Positions 1 through 7,992 are shown, counted from the stretch's first letter. The stretch: DNA of 64,000 nt from JAVBTT01 sp031556035 (GCA_031556035.1 JAVBTT010000006.1:1-64000), one strand, 5' to 3'. Notes: a model not told the origin generated them from the letters alone. Program-made: numbers and translations.

Positions 1-426
1 GATGTTAAGTTTGTCCTTCAGCAAATCGTAAACGATTTTGATCATGCCTTCAACGGTCATCGTCTCTTTGGTGACGACCAGGCGGCATTCGGGATAGGCC
101 GTTGCGAGCTCCGTCTTGAACGCTGGACCTTTTTGTTTATTGCTTGGCGCGCCATTCTGAATGCCTTGTGCTTCATAAACGCTAAGAATTGCAGGCAGCA
201 AGGGGTCGTCTTCCCTTAAAACAAGGGCGTGGTCAAAGTTTTGCAGAACTTCCCAGGCGGTTTTCTTGATCTCATTACAAGGGAACACCATGTTGACGCC
301 CATATTGACGGTATCCTCAACCTCAAGCGTCAGTATTCCCGTATGCCCGTGCAAATACTGGGCTTCTCCCTTGAATCCGTAGAACCTGTGGGCATACTGT
401 ATGTCCAGTGTTGTGAAACTTCTCAT
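1..426 (-). CDS. 6-pyruvoyl-tetrahydropterin synthase / QueD-like protein (3' end outside window)
   Basis: Translating the minus strand from ATG 426 gives 142 residues that run off the window start. The T-fold PTPS/QueD pattern is visible: an N-terminal strand with YAHRF, then LHGHTG (the zinc-binding His residues), a middle NFDHALV (compare LDHxxLN) and ETMTVEGMIKIVYDLL (compare the E-x-P-T-x-E-x-L pterin-binding stretch). AGGGAGAA precedes the ATG. The family makes 6-carboxytetrahydropterin (queuosine pathway) or related pterins. The Cys that precedes the HGH motif in canonical QueD (CGRLHGH) is replaced here (EAQYLHGH), so the chemistry may differ. No other queuosine gene is in view. Confidence 0.72.
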   Translation of the reverse strand, partial: MRSFTTLDIQYAHRFYGFKGEAQYLHGHTGILTLEVEDTVNMGVNMVFPCNEIKKTAWEVLQNFDHALVLREDDPLLPAILSVYEAQGIQNGAPSNKQKGPAFKTELATAYPECRLVVTKETMTVEGMIKIVYDLLKDKLNI

Positions 427-716
427 GATTCTTCTCCCTATAATGTATTTACGGGATATTTCCGTGCTCCCGCATGCGCACGTATTAGCAGGTCTCTATA
501 CCTCCGCCAAAAGGTCAACTGCACCAATTATCCCATTGTGACCGCCTCCTGAAGAAATCGCGCGTAATACTGTTGGTCCCACGGTCAAGCTTTGCCAGGC
601 AAAGCTCCATAAAATGCTGCGCCAACTGCGTTGAGTGCGCATTTTCTCGCATAAATTACTCCGGCACTTATCAGTGGTAAATTAGGCAGGCTTGATTTGC
701 AGGAGTAATATTGACT
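427..716. other. 290-bp intergenic leader between the QueD-like gene and perR
   Basis: No ORF is supported. Both flanking genes are on the minus strand, so this is perR 3' region plus the leader of the QueD-like gene. An 8-bp inverted repeat, ATTACTCC (654-661) and GGAGTAAT (702-709), lies just after perR with a long loop and no T-run. I looked for preQ1 and THF riboswitch cores and did not find a convincing one. Confidence 0.35.
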
Positions 717-1100
717 TTAACTCATATTACACTCATGGCAAATGCCCTTGAAAACTATGTCATGGCCGACAAACTCAAACCCTCGGGTATCATTTACGCG
801 TTTTTCTAAATCTCCCATAAAATCCATGTCCACATCAAAGACTCGACCGCACCTCAGGCATCTTGCGTGATAATGATCATGGCACAGATGGTCGTAGCGG
901 TCGGCCCCGCCCGGGATTTCCCTTTTGCGGATTTCGCCGATCTCGGACAGCACGTTCAGATTTCGATATACCGTCCCCCTGCTGATATCGGGGTGCTTTA
1001 TCACGATCGCTTTGTGGATTTCGTCGGCGGTAGCATGGCACCGCAACTCTTTCACCGCCTCGAGAACCAGGGCTCTCTGGACGGTATTTCGCTTGTTCAT
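717..1100 (-). CDS. perR: Fur-family peroxide-responsive repressor, PerR-like
   Basis: This is a 127-residue Fur-family regulator: an N-terminal winged helix (about 1-75, SRGTVYRNLNVL is the recognition helix) followed by the metal-binding dimerisation domain. The stretch HDHYHARCLRCG followed by VFDVD matches the PerR pattern (regulatory HxH site, CxxC zinc site, downstream Asp), and CHEC near the C-terminus completes the structural zinc site. PerR senses H2O2 by iron-catalysed His oxidation and represses oxidative-stress genes, fitting an anaerobe. It has its own near-consensus promoter (1127-1155) inside a small inverted repeat that could be an autoregulatory operator. Fur or Zur cannot be fully excluded. 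Confidence 0.85.
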   Translation of the reverse strand: MNKRNTVQRALVLEAVKELRCHATADEIHKAIVIKHPDISRGTVYRNLNVLSEIGEIRKREIPGGADRYDHLCHDHYHARCLRCGRVFDVDMDFMGDLEKRVNDTRGFEFVGHDIVFKGICHECNMS

Positions 1101-1126
1101 AGCAATCTGTCCTTTGTTTTAATAGG

Positions 1127-1155
1127 ATTATATATCATCAAGGACATAATGTCAA
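1127..1155 (-). promoter_or_regulatory. sigma-A promoter of perR
   Basis: On the minus strand TTGACA (1155-1150), a 17-bp spacer and TATAAT (1132-1127), a perfect consensus, lie 27 bp upstream of the perR ATG. It sits between TGTCCTT (1108-1114) and AAGGACA (1140-1146), a 7-bp inverted repeat that could be an operator. Confidence 0.8.
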
Positions 1156-1377
1156 TAGCGTAATGGAAAAGTTTTTGTCCTTGGCTCCCTATTGAACCTT
1201 GCGCCGTTTTGAGCTTATTCATCCGTAAGTTTTTACAGAATATCATGCAGCCACCCCCGAATGCCTTTAATCGGCTGCGCCCAGCGCCCAAGCGGCCGAC
1301 TCACCTTCCCCCTCCTCCTGAAATATAATGATGAAGGGGGCAACTCCCCTCAATCAAGAATGAGAGAAGGAAGTATC

Positions 1378-1773
1378 TTGGCTACAACACCTTTCAAAAA
1401 CACAGCTGTTGCTGATGGTATAGTAAACAGCCTTCCAACCGACCTTACCGGCATTGTTACCATACATCTGGTCAATGGTCTGACAATGACAAAATCCGCG
1501 GATAAACAGTCCTGGGCTAACGGTGAGCTGACGTATACATTGGAAATCGACAACACACTCGGCACCGAAGATTACACGGGCATTACCGTGAGCGATGTAT
1601 TAGACCCGGCCGTCGTTGTGCTTGTTACCGACAGTGTCGAGAAGGACGGTGTCATTCAAGACTACACCTACAACGACACAAGCGGATTGCTTACCATTCC
1701 GCAGACCGGGTCGTTTGACGTCGATGCGGGAGAAAAAACAACCATCACCTTTCGTTGTACAAAGAAAGTGTAA
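1378..1773 (+). CDS. DUF11-like repeat protein, N-terminal part before a frameshift
   Basis: The most likely start is TTG 1378 (AGAAGGAAG RBS seven bases upstream), giving ATTPFKNTAVADG at the N-terminus; the frame is open further upstream without a better start. The sequence LTMTKSADKQSW...LTYTLEIDNT...YTGITVSDVLDP...GEKTTITFRC is a typical DUF11 (isopeptide-like beta-sandwich) repeat. No signal peptide is present, as expected for a mother-cell-made spore-surface protein, and the neighbours support that role. The domain lacks its last strand: it stops at 1771-1773, and the missing end is encoded in the +1 frame (next feature). Confidence 0.7.
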   Translation: MATTPFKNTAVADGIVNSLPTDLTGIVTIHLVNGLTMTKSADKQSWANGELTYTLEIDNTLGTEDYTGITVSDVLDPAVVVLVTDSVEKDGVIQDYTYNDTSGLLTIPQTGSFDVDAGEKTTITFRCTKKV

Positions 1774-2008
1774 CGACTGGCAAGTTCTTTACAACCAGGC
1801 TTATGGCGACTGCGACGGAGAGGAATACGCCTCGAATATCGTGACGGTTTGGAACGCCTGCCCGCCAATGCCGCCGTGCCCATACTGCCGCTGTGTATGG
1901 CGGGATTGCTGCGGATTCTGGCATTGCGTGGTTTGCGGCTATTGCCCGTACCGAAACCGCTGTTGCTGTCAACATCTGAGCTTGCCTTGCGGCGGATCAA
2001 TATGGTGA
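1763..2008 (+). pseudogene. Out-of-frame continuation of the DUF11 gene: final strand plus Cys-rich tail
   Basis: Frame +2 continues exactly where the upstream gene stops. It reads KCNDWQVLYN, then EEYASNIVTVWN (the expected last DUF11 strand, with the conserved Asn), then a tail with 13 Cys in about 51 residues (CPYCRC, DCC, RCCC), ending at TGA 2006-2008. The match to the missing domain end means the two pieces were one protein. A single extra base near 1765-1773, a +1 programmed frameshift, or an assembly error would each explain it. Cys-rich tails are common in cross-linked spore coat/exosporium proteins. Confidence 0.6.
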
Positions 2009-2009
2009 T

Positions 2010-2050
2010 AAAAAAGAGAGGGTGCGCTTGCACCCTCTCTTTACTATTTC
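2010..2050. terminator. Bidirectional intrinsic terminator
   Basis: AGAGAGGGTGC (2015-2025), loop GCTT and GCACCCTCTCT (2030-2040) form a perfect 11-bp stem. On the minus strand it is followed by TTTTTT, which suits the convergent 2063-3976 gene; on the plus strand the T-rich tract is weaker. Confidence 0.85.
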
Positions 2051-2062
2051 CCACGATCGTAT

Positions 2063-3976
2063 TCAGCCACCAATCACCTCTTCGGATAGCGTCCAGGTGA
2101 GGTCGGCGCGGTAGGGCTCGCCGTTGAAATAGGGTGCGGACGTCGCTTGCAGCAGTACGCCCTTTGTTGTGTCCCACGATACGTCCGTGATTTTTGTCTG
2201 TCCGCCGTTGCCCTCCCCGGTGAACACCAGCACGGGCTGGTCGCTGAGCTCGGTCACGGTGTCCGACTCGCTCACATAGACGACAGCGCCGGGCACCGTG
2301 TGCTCCGGGTTGACCTGACTGGTCAGCGGCCCGTTGATGGTGGCATAGATATACCATGTGCCGCTTTGAAAACGGGAATCGGAGACGGTCAGCGACCATG
2401 CGGCGTCCTCGCGGCCGTACAGAACTACCGGCTCAGTCGCGATTACACTGAGAATAAAGGGCATCAGATCCGGCACCTCCAGCAGCGTCAGCTCACCGGC
2501 ATCAGGGCTGCGTGTCATAACGGACGTGAGCAAAAACGGGATGTTAGCGGTGGTTGTCACTTCGGTTTCCGCGGGAATCTGCCCGGCGTCGACCGATATA
2601 GCGCCTGCCGCGTCAGCCGTGCCACTGAATGTCTGTGCGCCGTAGCTGACGCGCAAAGCCGCGTTAGGAGCCGTTGTACCGGTGACGGGATTGCTCGCCA
2701 TAGTAATCGGATTGACGCCCAGCGGCAGGCTGCCGGCCGAAAACTGCCGGACGCTCTGCAATTGTAATAGTGAAAGCGGTTTGCCGATCAACTCTTCGGG
2801 TGTGAACTCGCTGACATCAACGGTAGTTGACGCTGCCGTAAAGTGCCCCAGTACGAAAGCCAGAGAACCATCCGTCTTGCGCCACGAATAGGCGGGGGTG
2901 TCGTCCATGCCGCCTGCTTCCGCAAAGGGCGTCACGGAATTCCAATAATTTATTTGCTGCTGGTAGAGCGTAAATGTGACACGTCCAGCGCCTGCGATTG
3001 CGCTGTTGCTGACGTTATACAGCACGAAACTCTTTGGGTTTATAATATCAAGAGTCGTGTCATCCCCGAAATTGATCAGATGAGCCGCGCCTTCATAGTT
3101 CGCCTCCATGTAGACGCTGCCCCCATACCCCACATAAAAATTTTCGTTGCAATAAATGGTGTCTATAGTGCCGTTAGGACTGGTTTGAATAATTCTCAGG
3201 GATGCGTCTGAGTCCACCGAGATCTTTTCCAGCGCATGCGAGGCATCCTGGCAAAAACCTGCTCCGGCGCTTACGCTTAGAGAAGCGCCATCTTCGATTG
3301 TCAGCGAAGTGCTGCTTGTTACGTCTCGGGAAAGAACATGAGCTGAAGTTTCAATGCGGACATCGGCTCCTGTTAAAACCTTCAAATTCGGAGCCGTACT
3401 ATGAAAAAAGAAAATGGGGTTGGTGTTGCCTGAGCTCATGTTCCTAAACCATGTTACTCCGCCCAGCTCGAGCTTGCAGGTACTGACCGCCTCTCTGATC
3501 GGATGTGAGGTCGTTTTCACCATGAAGATGTTAGAGTCAATGATTTTTGTGACACCTGTCGGGTGTTCGACAAATTTGGGGCCAGTGTAGACTATATTTT
3601 CAAAGCTGACAGACACATTTTGATAGCCTGCGGTCGCGGGCGCATAGAAAGCGCCACTGTTGTTATTCCCTTCCCAGACCAGGTTCCGGAACGTTACGGC
3701 GAGGCTGCTGCCGGCGGTGCGCACGCCGATGGTTTGTGATGTGTCTCCAAGGTAAACATCCGCGATCGTTTTGGTGGTTCCGTCGGGGTAATTACCGTCA
3801 ATGGTGATGCTCGCTCGGGCCGGATGCAGGTTGATACCGCCCGTCAATGTGATGTTGTTCTTGAGATAAACCGTCGTAATGGCGGTATAGGTGGAGCCGG
3901 TATTCTCAAGAACCGTCTTGAGGTCGCTATAGTATTCGACAAGCACCGAGGTCGCGTCGATTGGTGTAATAGCCAT
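2063..3976 (-). CDS. Large beta-helix, adhesin-like spore/surface protein
   Basis: A 637-residue protein starting at ATG 3976 (AAGGAG RBS). No signal peptide, membrane segment or sortase motif is visible. Residues about 20-330 are rich in short beta-strand repeats (DLKTVLENTG...ITLTGGINLHP...ITIDGNY...LTIEDGASLSVSAG), resembling the pectate-lyase-like adhesive domain of Gram-positive surface proteins. Residues about 430-640 look like Ig-like domains (NPVTGTTAPNAALRVSYG; WSLTVSDSRFQSGTWYIYA). Gene context (BclA-like and DUF11 neighbours) and lack of an export signal suggest assembly on the spore surface from the mother cell. No catalytic motif was seen. It is monocistronic, ending at the 2010-2050 terminator. 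Confidence 0.6.
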   Translation of the reverse strand: MAITPIDATSVLVEYYSDLKTVLENTGSTYTAITTVYLKNNITLTGGINLHPARASITIDGNYPDGTTKTIADVYLGDTSQTIGVRTAGSSLAVTFRNLVWEGNNNSGAFYAPATAGYQNVSVSFENIVYTGPKFVEHPTGVTKIIDSNIFMVKTTSHPIREAVSTCKLELGGVTWFRNMSSGNTNPIFFFHSTAPNLKVLTGADVRIETSAHVLSRDVTSSTSLTIEDGASLSVSAGAGFCQDASHALEKISVDSDASLRIIQTSPNGTIDTIYCNENFYVGYGGSVYMEANYEGAAHLINFGDDTTLDIINPKSFVLYNVSNSAIAGAGRVTFTLYQQQINYWNSVTPFAEAGGMDDTPAYSWRKTDGSLAFVLGHFTAASTTVDVSEFTPEELIGKPLSLLQLQSVRQFSAGSLPLGVNPITMASNPVTGTTAPNAALRVSYGAQTFSGTADAAGAISVDAGQIPAETEVTTTANIPFLLTSVMTRSPDAGELTLLEVPDLMPFILSVIATEPVVLYGREDAAWSLTVSDSRFQSGTWYIYATINGPLTSQVNPEHTVPGAVVYVSESDTVTELSDQPVLVFTGEGNGGQTKITDVSWDTTKGVLLQATSAPYFNGEPYRADLTWTLSEEVIGG

Positions 3977-4024
3977 GGCTTGCTCCTTACTGCATGGATT
4001 TTCTTTGCGCTTGCTCCGTGTAAT

Positions 4025-4078
4025 ATTACGGCGGCATCTAACAGTAGTAATTTATGTGGCTTATACAGCCGCCGTAAT
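4025..4078 (+). repeat. 54-bp palindromic-ended repeat, copy 1
   Basis: It begins ATTACGGCGGC and ends GCCGCCGTAAT (11-bp terminal inverted repeat). The reverse complement of this segment matches 7596-7649 at 52 of 54 positions. Confidence 0.85.
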
Positions 4079-4125
4079 ACTAATGCCGTGTTATCAGTTC
4101 AGCGATTAACCCTTGCGCCGCTCTA

Positions 4126-4169
4126 AAATTTGCGAAAGCTTGCTTCAGCAAGCTTTCGCAAATTTTTTT
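4126..4169 (-). terminator. Strong hairpin downstream of the collagen-like gene
   Basis: An 18-bp perfect stem (4126-4143 with 4148-4165, loop TTCA, core GCGAAAGCTTGC). Its core resembles the internal hairpin of the MITE-like family described elsewhere, and ACTAATGCC at 4079 looks like a degraded end of that element. It lies just after the stop of the 4183-5004 gene and probably ends its transcript. Confidence 0.65.
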
Positions 4170-4182
4170 CGCGGGCTTCCTG

Positions 4183-5004
4183 CTACCCGATGGTCATTAT
4201 ATTTAAAATCGGGCCAATCAAGTGTACGGGATCAGTACCTCCAAAGCTGACTTCCAGGGTACTGATGCGATTTGGGGGCGTGGTAAAAATAGCGACAGAC
4301 GTCATTGAATCGCTAACGTTTTGATTCGGGACGCGATTGATGGAACATGATATCCCGGAGCCCGCGATGCTGACGCCGTTGAGAGCCATGCCGAGCGAAG
4401 TGCCCGCCACATCTTCCTCAAAGTCGGCCGCCCCCTCGAATGAGGCGTAATACGCCCTTCCGCCTTCCAGGGTGATTATGTTGCTCTCAAGAGTATAGCG
4501 GATCGCAGTCCCCGAAATTTCCCCAATGTTGTCAAATCTGACGACATCGTTGGAATTGTAGACAATCGGGCGCAAATCAAGAGATCCGTAGATGCGCAAA
4601 AAGTTAGGCGTAACCACCGGCGCCGGATCCCCTTTTGGCCCCTGGATTCCCTGCGGGCCCATCGGGCCCACATCCCCCTGAACGCCGCGCTGTCCGGCGG
4701 GGCCGGGTTCTCCCTGGATGCCCTTGGGGCCGGCGGGGCCGGGCTCTCCTTTTGGTCCGCGCGGGCCCGGAGGCCCGGGAGGACAGGGCGGATACGGATG
4801 CGGGGGGCACGGGTGCGGAGGACACGGACGCGGAGGGCACGGACGCGGGGGGCACGGGTGCGGAGGACACGGACGCGGAGGGCACCTATTTATCATATAT
4901 TCTGAACATCCGTCCTCAAGGGGAAAATCATCACACTCGGGTCGAACATCCGTTGTTTCGCGCTGATCTTTTCTCAAATATGCGATATATTCATCGTATT
5001 TCAT
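4183..5004 (-). CDS. BclA-like collagen-repeat exosporium glycoprotein
   Basis: 273 residues from ATG 5004 (GAAAGG RBS). Residues 1-40 form an acidic N-terminal region without a signal peptide (MKYDEYIAYLRKD). Residues about 41-75 are a Cys-Pro-Pro-(R/H)-Pro pentad repeat (eight or so copies). Then come 17 uninterrupted Gly-X-Y collagen triplets (GPPGPRGPKGEPGPA). The last ~140 residues form a beta-rich globular domain of the BclA-C/C1q-TNF type (LEGGRAYYASFEG...GSGISCSINRV). This is the BclA architecture of Bacillus and Clostridium exosporium filaments, where the collagen stalk trimerises and the C-domain faces outward. The Cys-Pro repeat between anchor and stalk is unusual and could cross-link the base. 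Confidence 0.85.
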   Translation of the reverse strand: MKYDEYIAYLRKDQRETTDVRPECDDFPLEDGCSEYMINRCPPRPCPPHPCPPRPCPPRPCPPHPCPPHPYPPCPPGPPGPRGPKGEPGPAGPKGIQGEPGPAGQRGVQGDVGPMGPQGIQGPKGDPAPVVTPNFLRIYGSLDLRPIVYNSNDVVRFDNIGEISGTAIRYTLESNIITLEGGRAYYASFEGAADFEEDVAGTSLGMALNGVSIAGSGISCSINRVPNQNVSDSMTSVAIFTTPPNRISTLEVSFGGTDPVHLIGPILNIMTIG

Positions 5005-5503
5005 ATAGATCGCCTTTCTATTTGATTGGACAGGCCGTTTTAGCAGCTGCCAAAAAGCCCAGCTTTATGACTGTTTACGACCTGGCTCTTCACATTCTAT
5101 TCTGTTGTCTTTGAGCGCGTGACTAATCCACGATTAGACCTTGCCGCGTCAAGCTTTCACCGATTAATGCGGGGGGTTTTTAAGCAGATGCCAGCATTTT
5201 TTTATTCTTTACAAGCACCTCAACAAAATCCTGGTATTGACAACAGAAACCAGTTTTTTCGCAAAACTTCCAATCGAGCGCTGCTTGCGTTTTCTGCAAA
5301 AGTCGCCAAGCATTAGGCAGAGCATATAATAGGATAGAATCAAAGGGTTTCCAAGGCGCCCTGCTTTGATTACAAAAGCTTTAACAATACTAATCCCTTG
5401 ATAAAGTACGTTTTGAGGAACCGGACAGCGCAAGATTTAATCGCGGAGCCAAAATAATAAGACCCACGCGTAAAACATGTCAATAATTTTAGGAGGTACA
5501 CCC
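5005..5503. other. ~500-bp divergent intergenic region upstream of the BclA-like and module genes
   Basis: No ORF with a credible RBS. It must hold promoters for both directions. CATATAATA (about 5326-5334) resembles the sigma-K -10 element (CATANNNTA) but no clear -35 was found. Fragments such as GACTAATCC...GATTAA near 5120-5175 and ACTAATCCC near 5389 look like decayed ends of the MITE-like family. Confidence 0.3.
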
Positions 5504-5785
5504 ATGGGGATGCCCATTATCACGCCCAGCACAACCACGAAGTGTCAGGCCATTACGGATATTATTGAATCTGTCGCTTTAGAGCAGGCTGCGTTATCCC
5601 ACATTTTGAACGCAGAAGGCGAGAAAATCCAAAAAATTGTCGCAATCGCGACTTCCAGCGACCAAATGCTTGCGGTGAATAAGTCCGTACTGTCGATGGT
5701 CGGCGCGATAACCAGGCTGGAAATGGTGCTTCAGGCAAAGCTGGAGCTGTTTCAGGACAGCCTGACAGCGGATTGCCCCGATTAA
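5504..5785 (+). CDS. Small stand-alone LSHILNAEGEK-module protein
   Basis: 93 residues from ATG 5504, preceded by a perfect AGGAGG RBS eight bases upstream; the frame is open nine codons further but without an RBS. After a short leader (MGMPIITPSTTTKCQ), nearly the whole protein is a module: ESVALEQAALSHILNAEGEK, then VNKSV and LEMVLQAKL. It is predicted to be two amphipathic helices, a likely oligomerisation or anchoring unit. Four downstream genes carry the same module. No export signal. I do not know an assigned function; spore-surface location is inferred from neighbours. Confidence 0.7.
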   Translation: MGMPIITPSTTTKCQAITDIIESVALEQAALSHILNAEGEKIQKIVAIATSSDQMLAVNKSVLSMVGAITRLEMVLQAKLELFQDSLTADCPD

Positions 5786-5897
5786 TTATTTTTCCGCCGC
5801 CTAACAGCAGCAACGATCAATAGCTCCATGCGGCGGAACAATAGTTATTTTACATGAGACTACATATTCACCATCAATTTTGAAGGGCGATGATTCA

Positions 5898-7556
5898 ATG
5901 CCTAATATTAGCGGAAGAGTATATTACGATCAAACCAGATTACGAACAGGCACAACCGGTATAGCCAATGTTCCTGTTTGCCTATACAGCGAGGCAACCG
6001 GCCAGGGTGTGGTTGCGCTCACAAACACAAGCGGCGCGTTCTACTTTTCAGGCGTACCGAGTGGAAGTTACACCCTCATCGAATGCTTTGGCACAAGCGG
6101 TTCTCCTTCTCCCGTAGATTACTCGGCGGCGACGGCTATGGAAAAGCCGGAGCCCGCGGACCCTCCGATCAGCTCAATCCCGTCCCCGATACCCGGCGCG
6201 AATAAACTCGATTCCGTTTCTCCCAATACTCTGTTCGTGACGGTGGCGTCCGTCGCTCCGCCAATTCAATACTTCTATGACGGCCCCATTGAGGAGAGAC
6301 CTTTGGCTTTATTTGCCGGAATCCCTATAGGGCCCAATCTTATCACGAACGCAGACAATGGAACATGGGGCGAATGGCCGGACGGAACGCCTGTCGACAC
6401 CTGTGTCCCGACCAACATCTATCCTGGAATGCTGACAGGCCTGACTTACAGTACAAACTATCCTCTCGATAATGGCGAGGTTGTTTACGCCAATTTCTCG
6501 GAGCGTTCTCCTGGATGGTGGTGTATCGCCGATCATACAACCGGGCTGGAAACCGGCAGAATGATTGTCGTCAACGGCGCGAATCCGGGCGCGGTGTTTT
6601 TTAAAGAAACGGTAACGCTGAAAGCAAACACCTATTACGCGCTCACCATGTGGATCGTAAATATGAACGATCCCTCGCGTTTGCGGCCAATGGGTCCGCC
6701 GCGCATTGGAATGTCTGTGACCTCTCTGGATGGCACGGTTATCTTCCGGCAGGATTTAAATGATCTCCCTCGTTCAACCCCGCCCCAATGGACACAAATC
6801 GGGGGGTTGTTCTACAGCACAGTTGACACGGACGCGGAGGTCTCCATTTTGTCCATGAGCGCAGTCTCAAATGGCAATGACTATTCGATAGACGATATCG
6901 TCTTAAACGAAATTGACATTATCGATGCTTTGTTATTAGAAAAGTCCGCTTCACAATGTCCGGTCGCCATAGGCGAAACGATCACCTATTCTGCAACCAT
7001 AACGAATACAAGCGATACTGTCGCAAAAAACACTCAATTTCAAGACGTACTCGCAGCCAACGTCACATTTGTCCCCGGCAGCGTGACTGTAGATGACATA
7101 CCCTATTACACCTATGACCCGGAGACAGGCTTTCCGCTGGGCGACATGGAGCCGGGCGGTTCTGTAGAGATCACCTATCAGGTCATTGTGGATGACGGCA
7201 GCGTAAACCCGATTCCGAATAAAGCCGAAGCCTCGTATGACATCTTTGTGAGCCAGAGCGGCGATGTTTTCCGTCATGCCGTGTACAGCAACACGGTTCT
7301 TACAAATGTCACCAAGTGCAATCTGCGCCAGGCGGGAGCCGGCGTTTTGGAGTCAATCGCGCTTGTGCAGGCGGCATTGGCCCACATCATGAACGCGGAG
7401 GGCGAGAAGCTTCAAAAAGCGGTGGCGCTGGATGTAAGCGAGGAGGAGCTTATAAGGATCAACGGATCTGTCGCCAATATGATGCAGTCCATTACCGTGC
7501 TTGAGAGCCTCCTGCTCTCGAAAGCGGAGCTGATCAAGCCGCAGATAAGCTGCTGA
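5898..7556 (+). CDS. CnaB + lectin-like + DUF11 surface protein with C-terminal LSHILNAEGEK module
   Basis: 552 residues. ATG 5898 is preferred (GAAGGGCG RBS); TTG 5880 is in frame but lies in that RBS. Domains in order: a CnaB/SdrD-B-like fold (about 3-75, GTTGIANVPVCLYSEATGQG...GAFYFSGVPSGSYTL), a jelly-roll carbohydrate-binding-like domain (about 140-345, NLITNADNGTWGEWPDG...DYSIDDIVLNE), a DUF11 repeat (about 350-475, LLLEKSASQCPVAIGETITYSATITNT), then the shared module at 485-552 (ESIALVQAALAHIMNAEGEK). There is no signal peptide or LPXTG motif, so export by the general pathway is unlikely and mother-cell assembly on spores fits better. Confidence 0.7.
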   Translation: MPNISGRVYYDQTRLRTGTTGIANVPVCLYSEATGQGVVALTNTSGAFYFSGVPSGSYTLIECFGTSGSPSPVDYSAATAMEKPEPADPPISSIPSPIPGANKLDSVSPNTLFVTVASVAPPIQYFYDGPIEERPLALFAGIPIGPNLITNADNGTWGEWPDGTPVDTCVPTNIYPGMLTGLTYSTNYPLDNGEVVYANFSERSPGWWCIADHTTGLETGRMIVVNGANPGAVFFKETVTLKANTYYALTMWIVNMNDPSRLRPMGPPRIGMSVTSLDGTVIFRQDLNDLPRSTPPQWTQIGGLFYSTVDTDAEVSILSMSAVSNGNDYSIDDIVLNEIDIIDALLLEKSASQCPVAIGETITYSATITNTSDTVAKNTQFQDVLAANVTFVPGSVTVDDIPYYTYDPETGFPLGDMEPGGSVEITYQVIVDDGSVNPIPNKAEASYDIFVSQSGDVFRHAVYSNTVLTNVTKCNLRQAGAGVLESIALVQAALAHIMNAEGEKLQKAVALDVSEEELIRINGSVANMMQSITVLESLLLSKAELIKPQISC

Positions 7557-7595
7557 TATTAACCCGCAGACGGAGCAATGTTGATTTTAATACAT

Positions 7596-7649
7596 ATTAC
7601 GGCGGCTGTTTAAGCCACATAAGTTACTACTGTTAGATGCCGCCGTAAT
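7596..7649 (-). repeat. 54-bp palindromic-ended repeat, copy 2 (inverted)
   Basis: ATTACGGCGGC to GCCGCCGTAAT, inverted relative to 4025-4078 and differing from it at two positions. It lies between two plus-strand module genes, where it could also fold as an intercistronic hairpin. A more decayed relative (CCGCCGCCTAACAGCAG...GCGGCGGAA) is seen at about 5789-5835. Confidence 0.85.
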
Positions 7650-7684
7650 ATTAGGGGATAGCTTTAGTAAAGGAGAGACAATCT

Positions 7685-7945
7685 ATGGGAATGCCGGTAA
7701 TTCAACCTGGCACCGCGACCCGCTGCGAAGCGGTAAGCGATTTAGTCATGTCCATCGCGCTGGAGGAAGCAGCGCTTTCTCATATCCTGAATGCCGAAGG
7801 CGAAAAGCTGCAGGCGTTAATAGCATCTGCGACAACGGCAGACGATTTGCTGAGCGTTAACGAGTCTGTCAACGCTATGGTGAAGGCCGTTTCAATGCTT
7901 GAGATTGTATTGGCCAAAAAACTCGGCACCTTTCTTCAGGAATAA
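7685..7945 (+). CDS. Small stand-alone LSHILNAEGEK-module protein, second paralogue
   Basis: 86 residues from ATG 7685 (AAAGGAG RBS). The leader MGMPVIQPGTATRCEAVSD closely parallels the 5504 gene (MGMPIITPSTTTKCQAITD), followed by the module ALEEAALSHILNAEGEKLQ, VNESVNAMVKAVSMLE and VLAKKL. The shared leader plus module shows the two small genes are tandem paralogues. Function unknown. The next gene starts about 47 bp downstream, so co-expression is likely. Confidence 0.7.
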   Translation: MGMPVIQPGTATRCEAVSDLVMSIALEEAALSHILNAEGEKLQALIASATTADDLLSVNESVNAMVKAVSMLEIVLAKKLGTFLQE

Positions 7946-7992
7946 CATGAGGTTGGTACCACGCCGAGTAATGTGGCATATTGGAGAATGCT

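Noticed and set aside
427..560. THF or preQ1 riboswitch before the QueD-like gene
   Set aside because: No match to the conserved cores by eye; left as an unassigned leader.
4790..4890. Short tandem DNA repeats resembling a CRISPR array
   Set aside because: They are 15-bp coding repeats (CPPRP/CPPHP) without spacers or cas genes.
4604..4966. Pro/Ser- and Gly-rich frames opposite the BclA-like gene
   Set aside because: Shadows created by the Cys-Pro-Pro and Gly-X-Y codon repeats.
5326..5334. sigma-K -10 box upstream of the first module gene
   Set aside because: CATATAATA fits CATANNNTA, but no matching -35 and the leader would be about 170 nt; not listed as a promoter.
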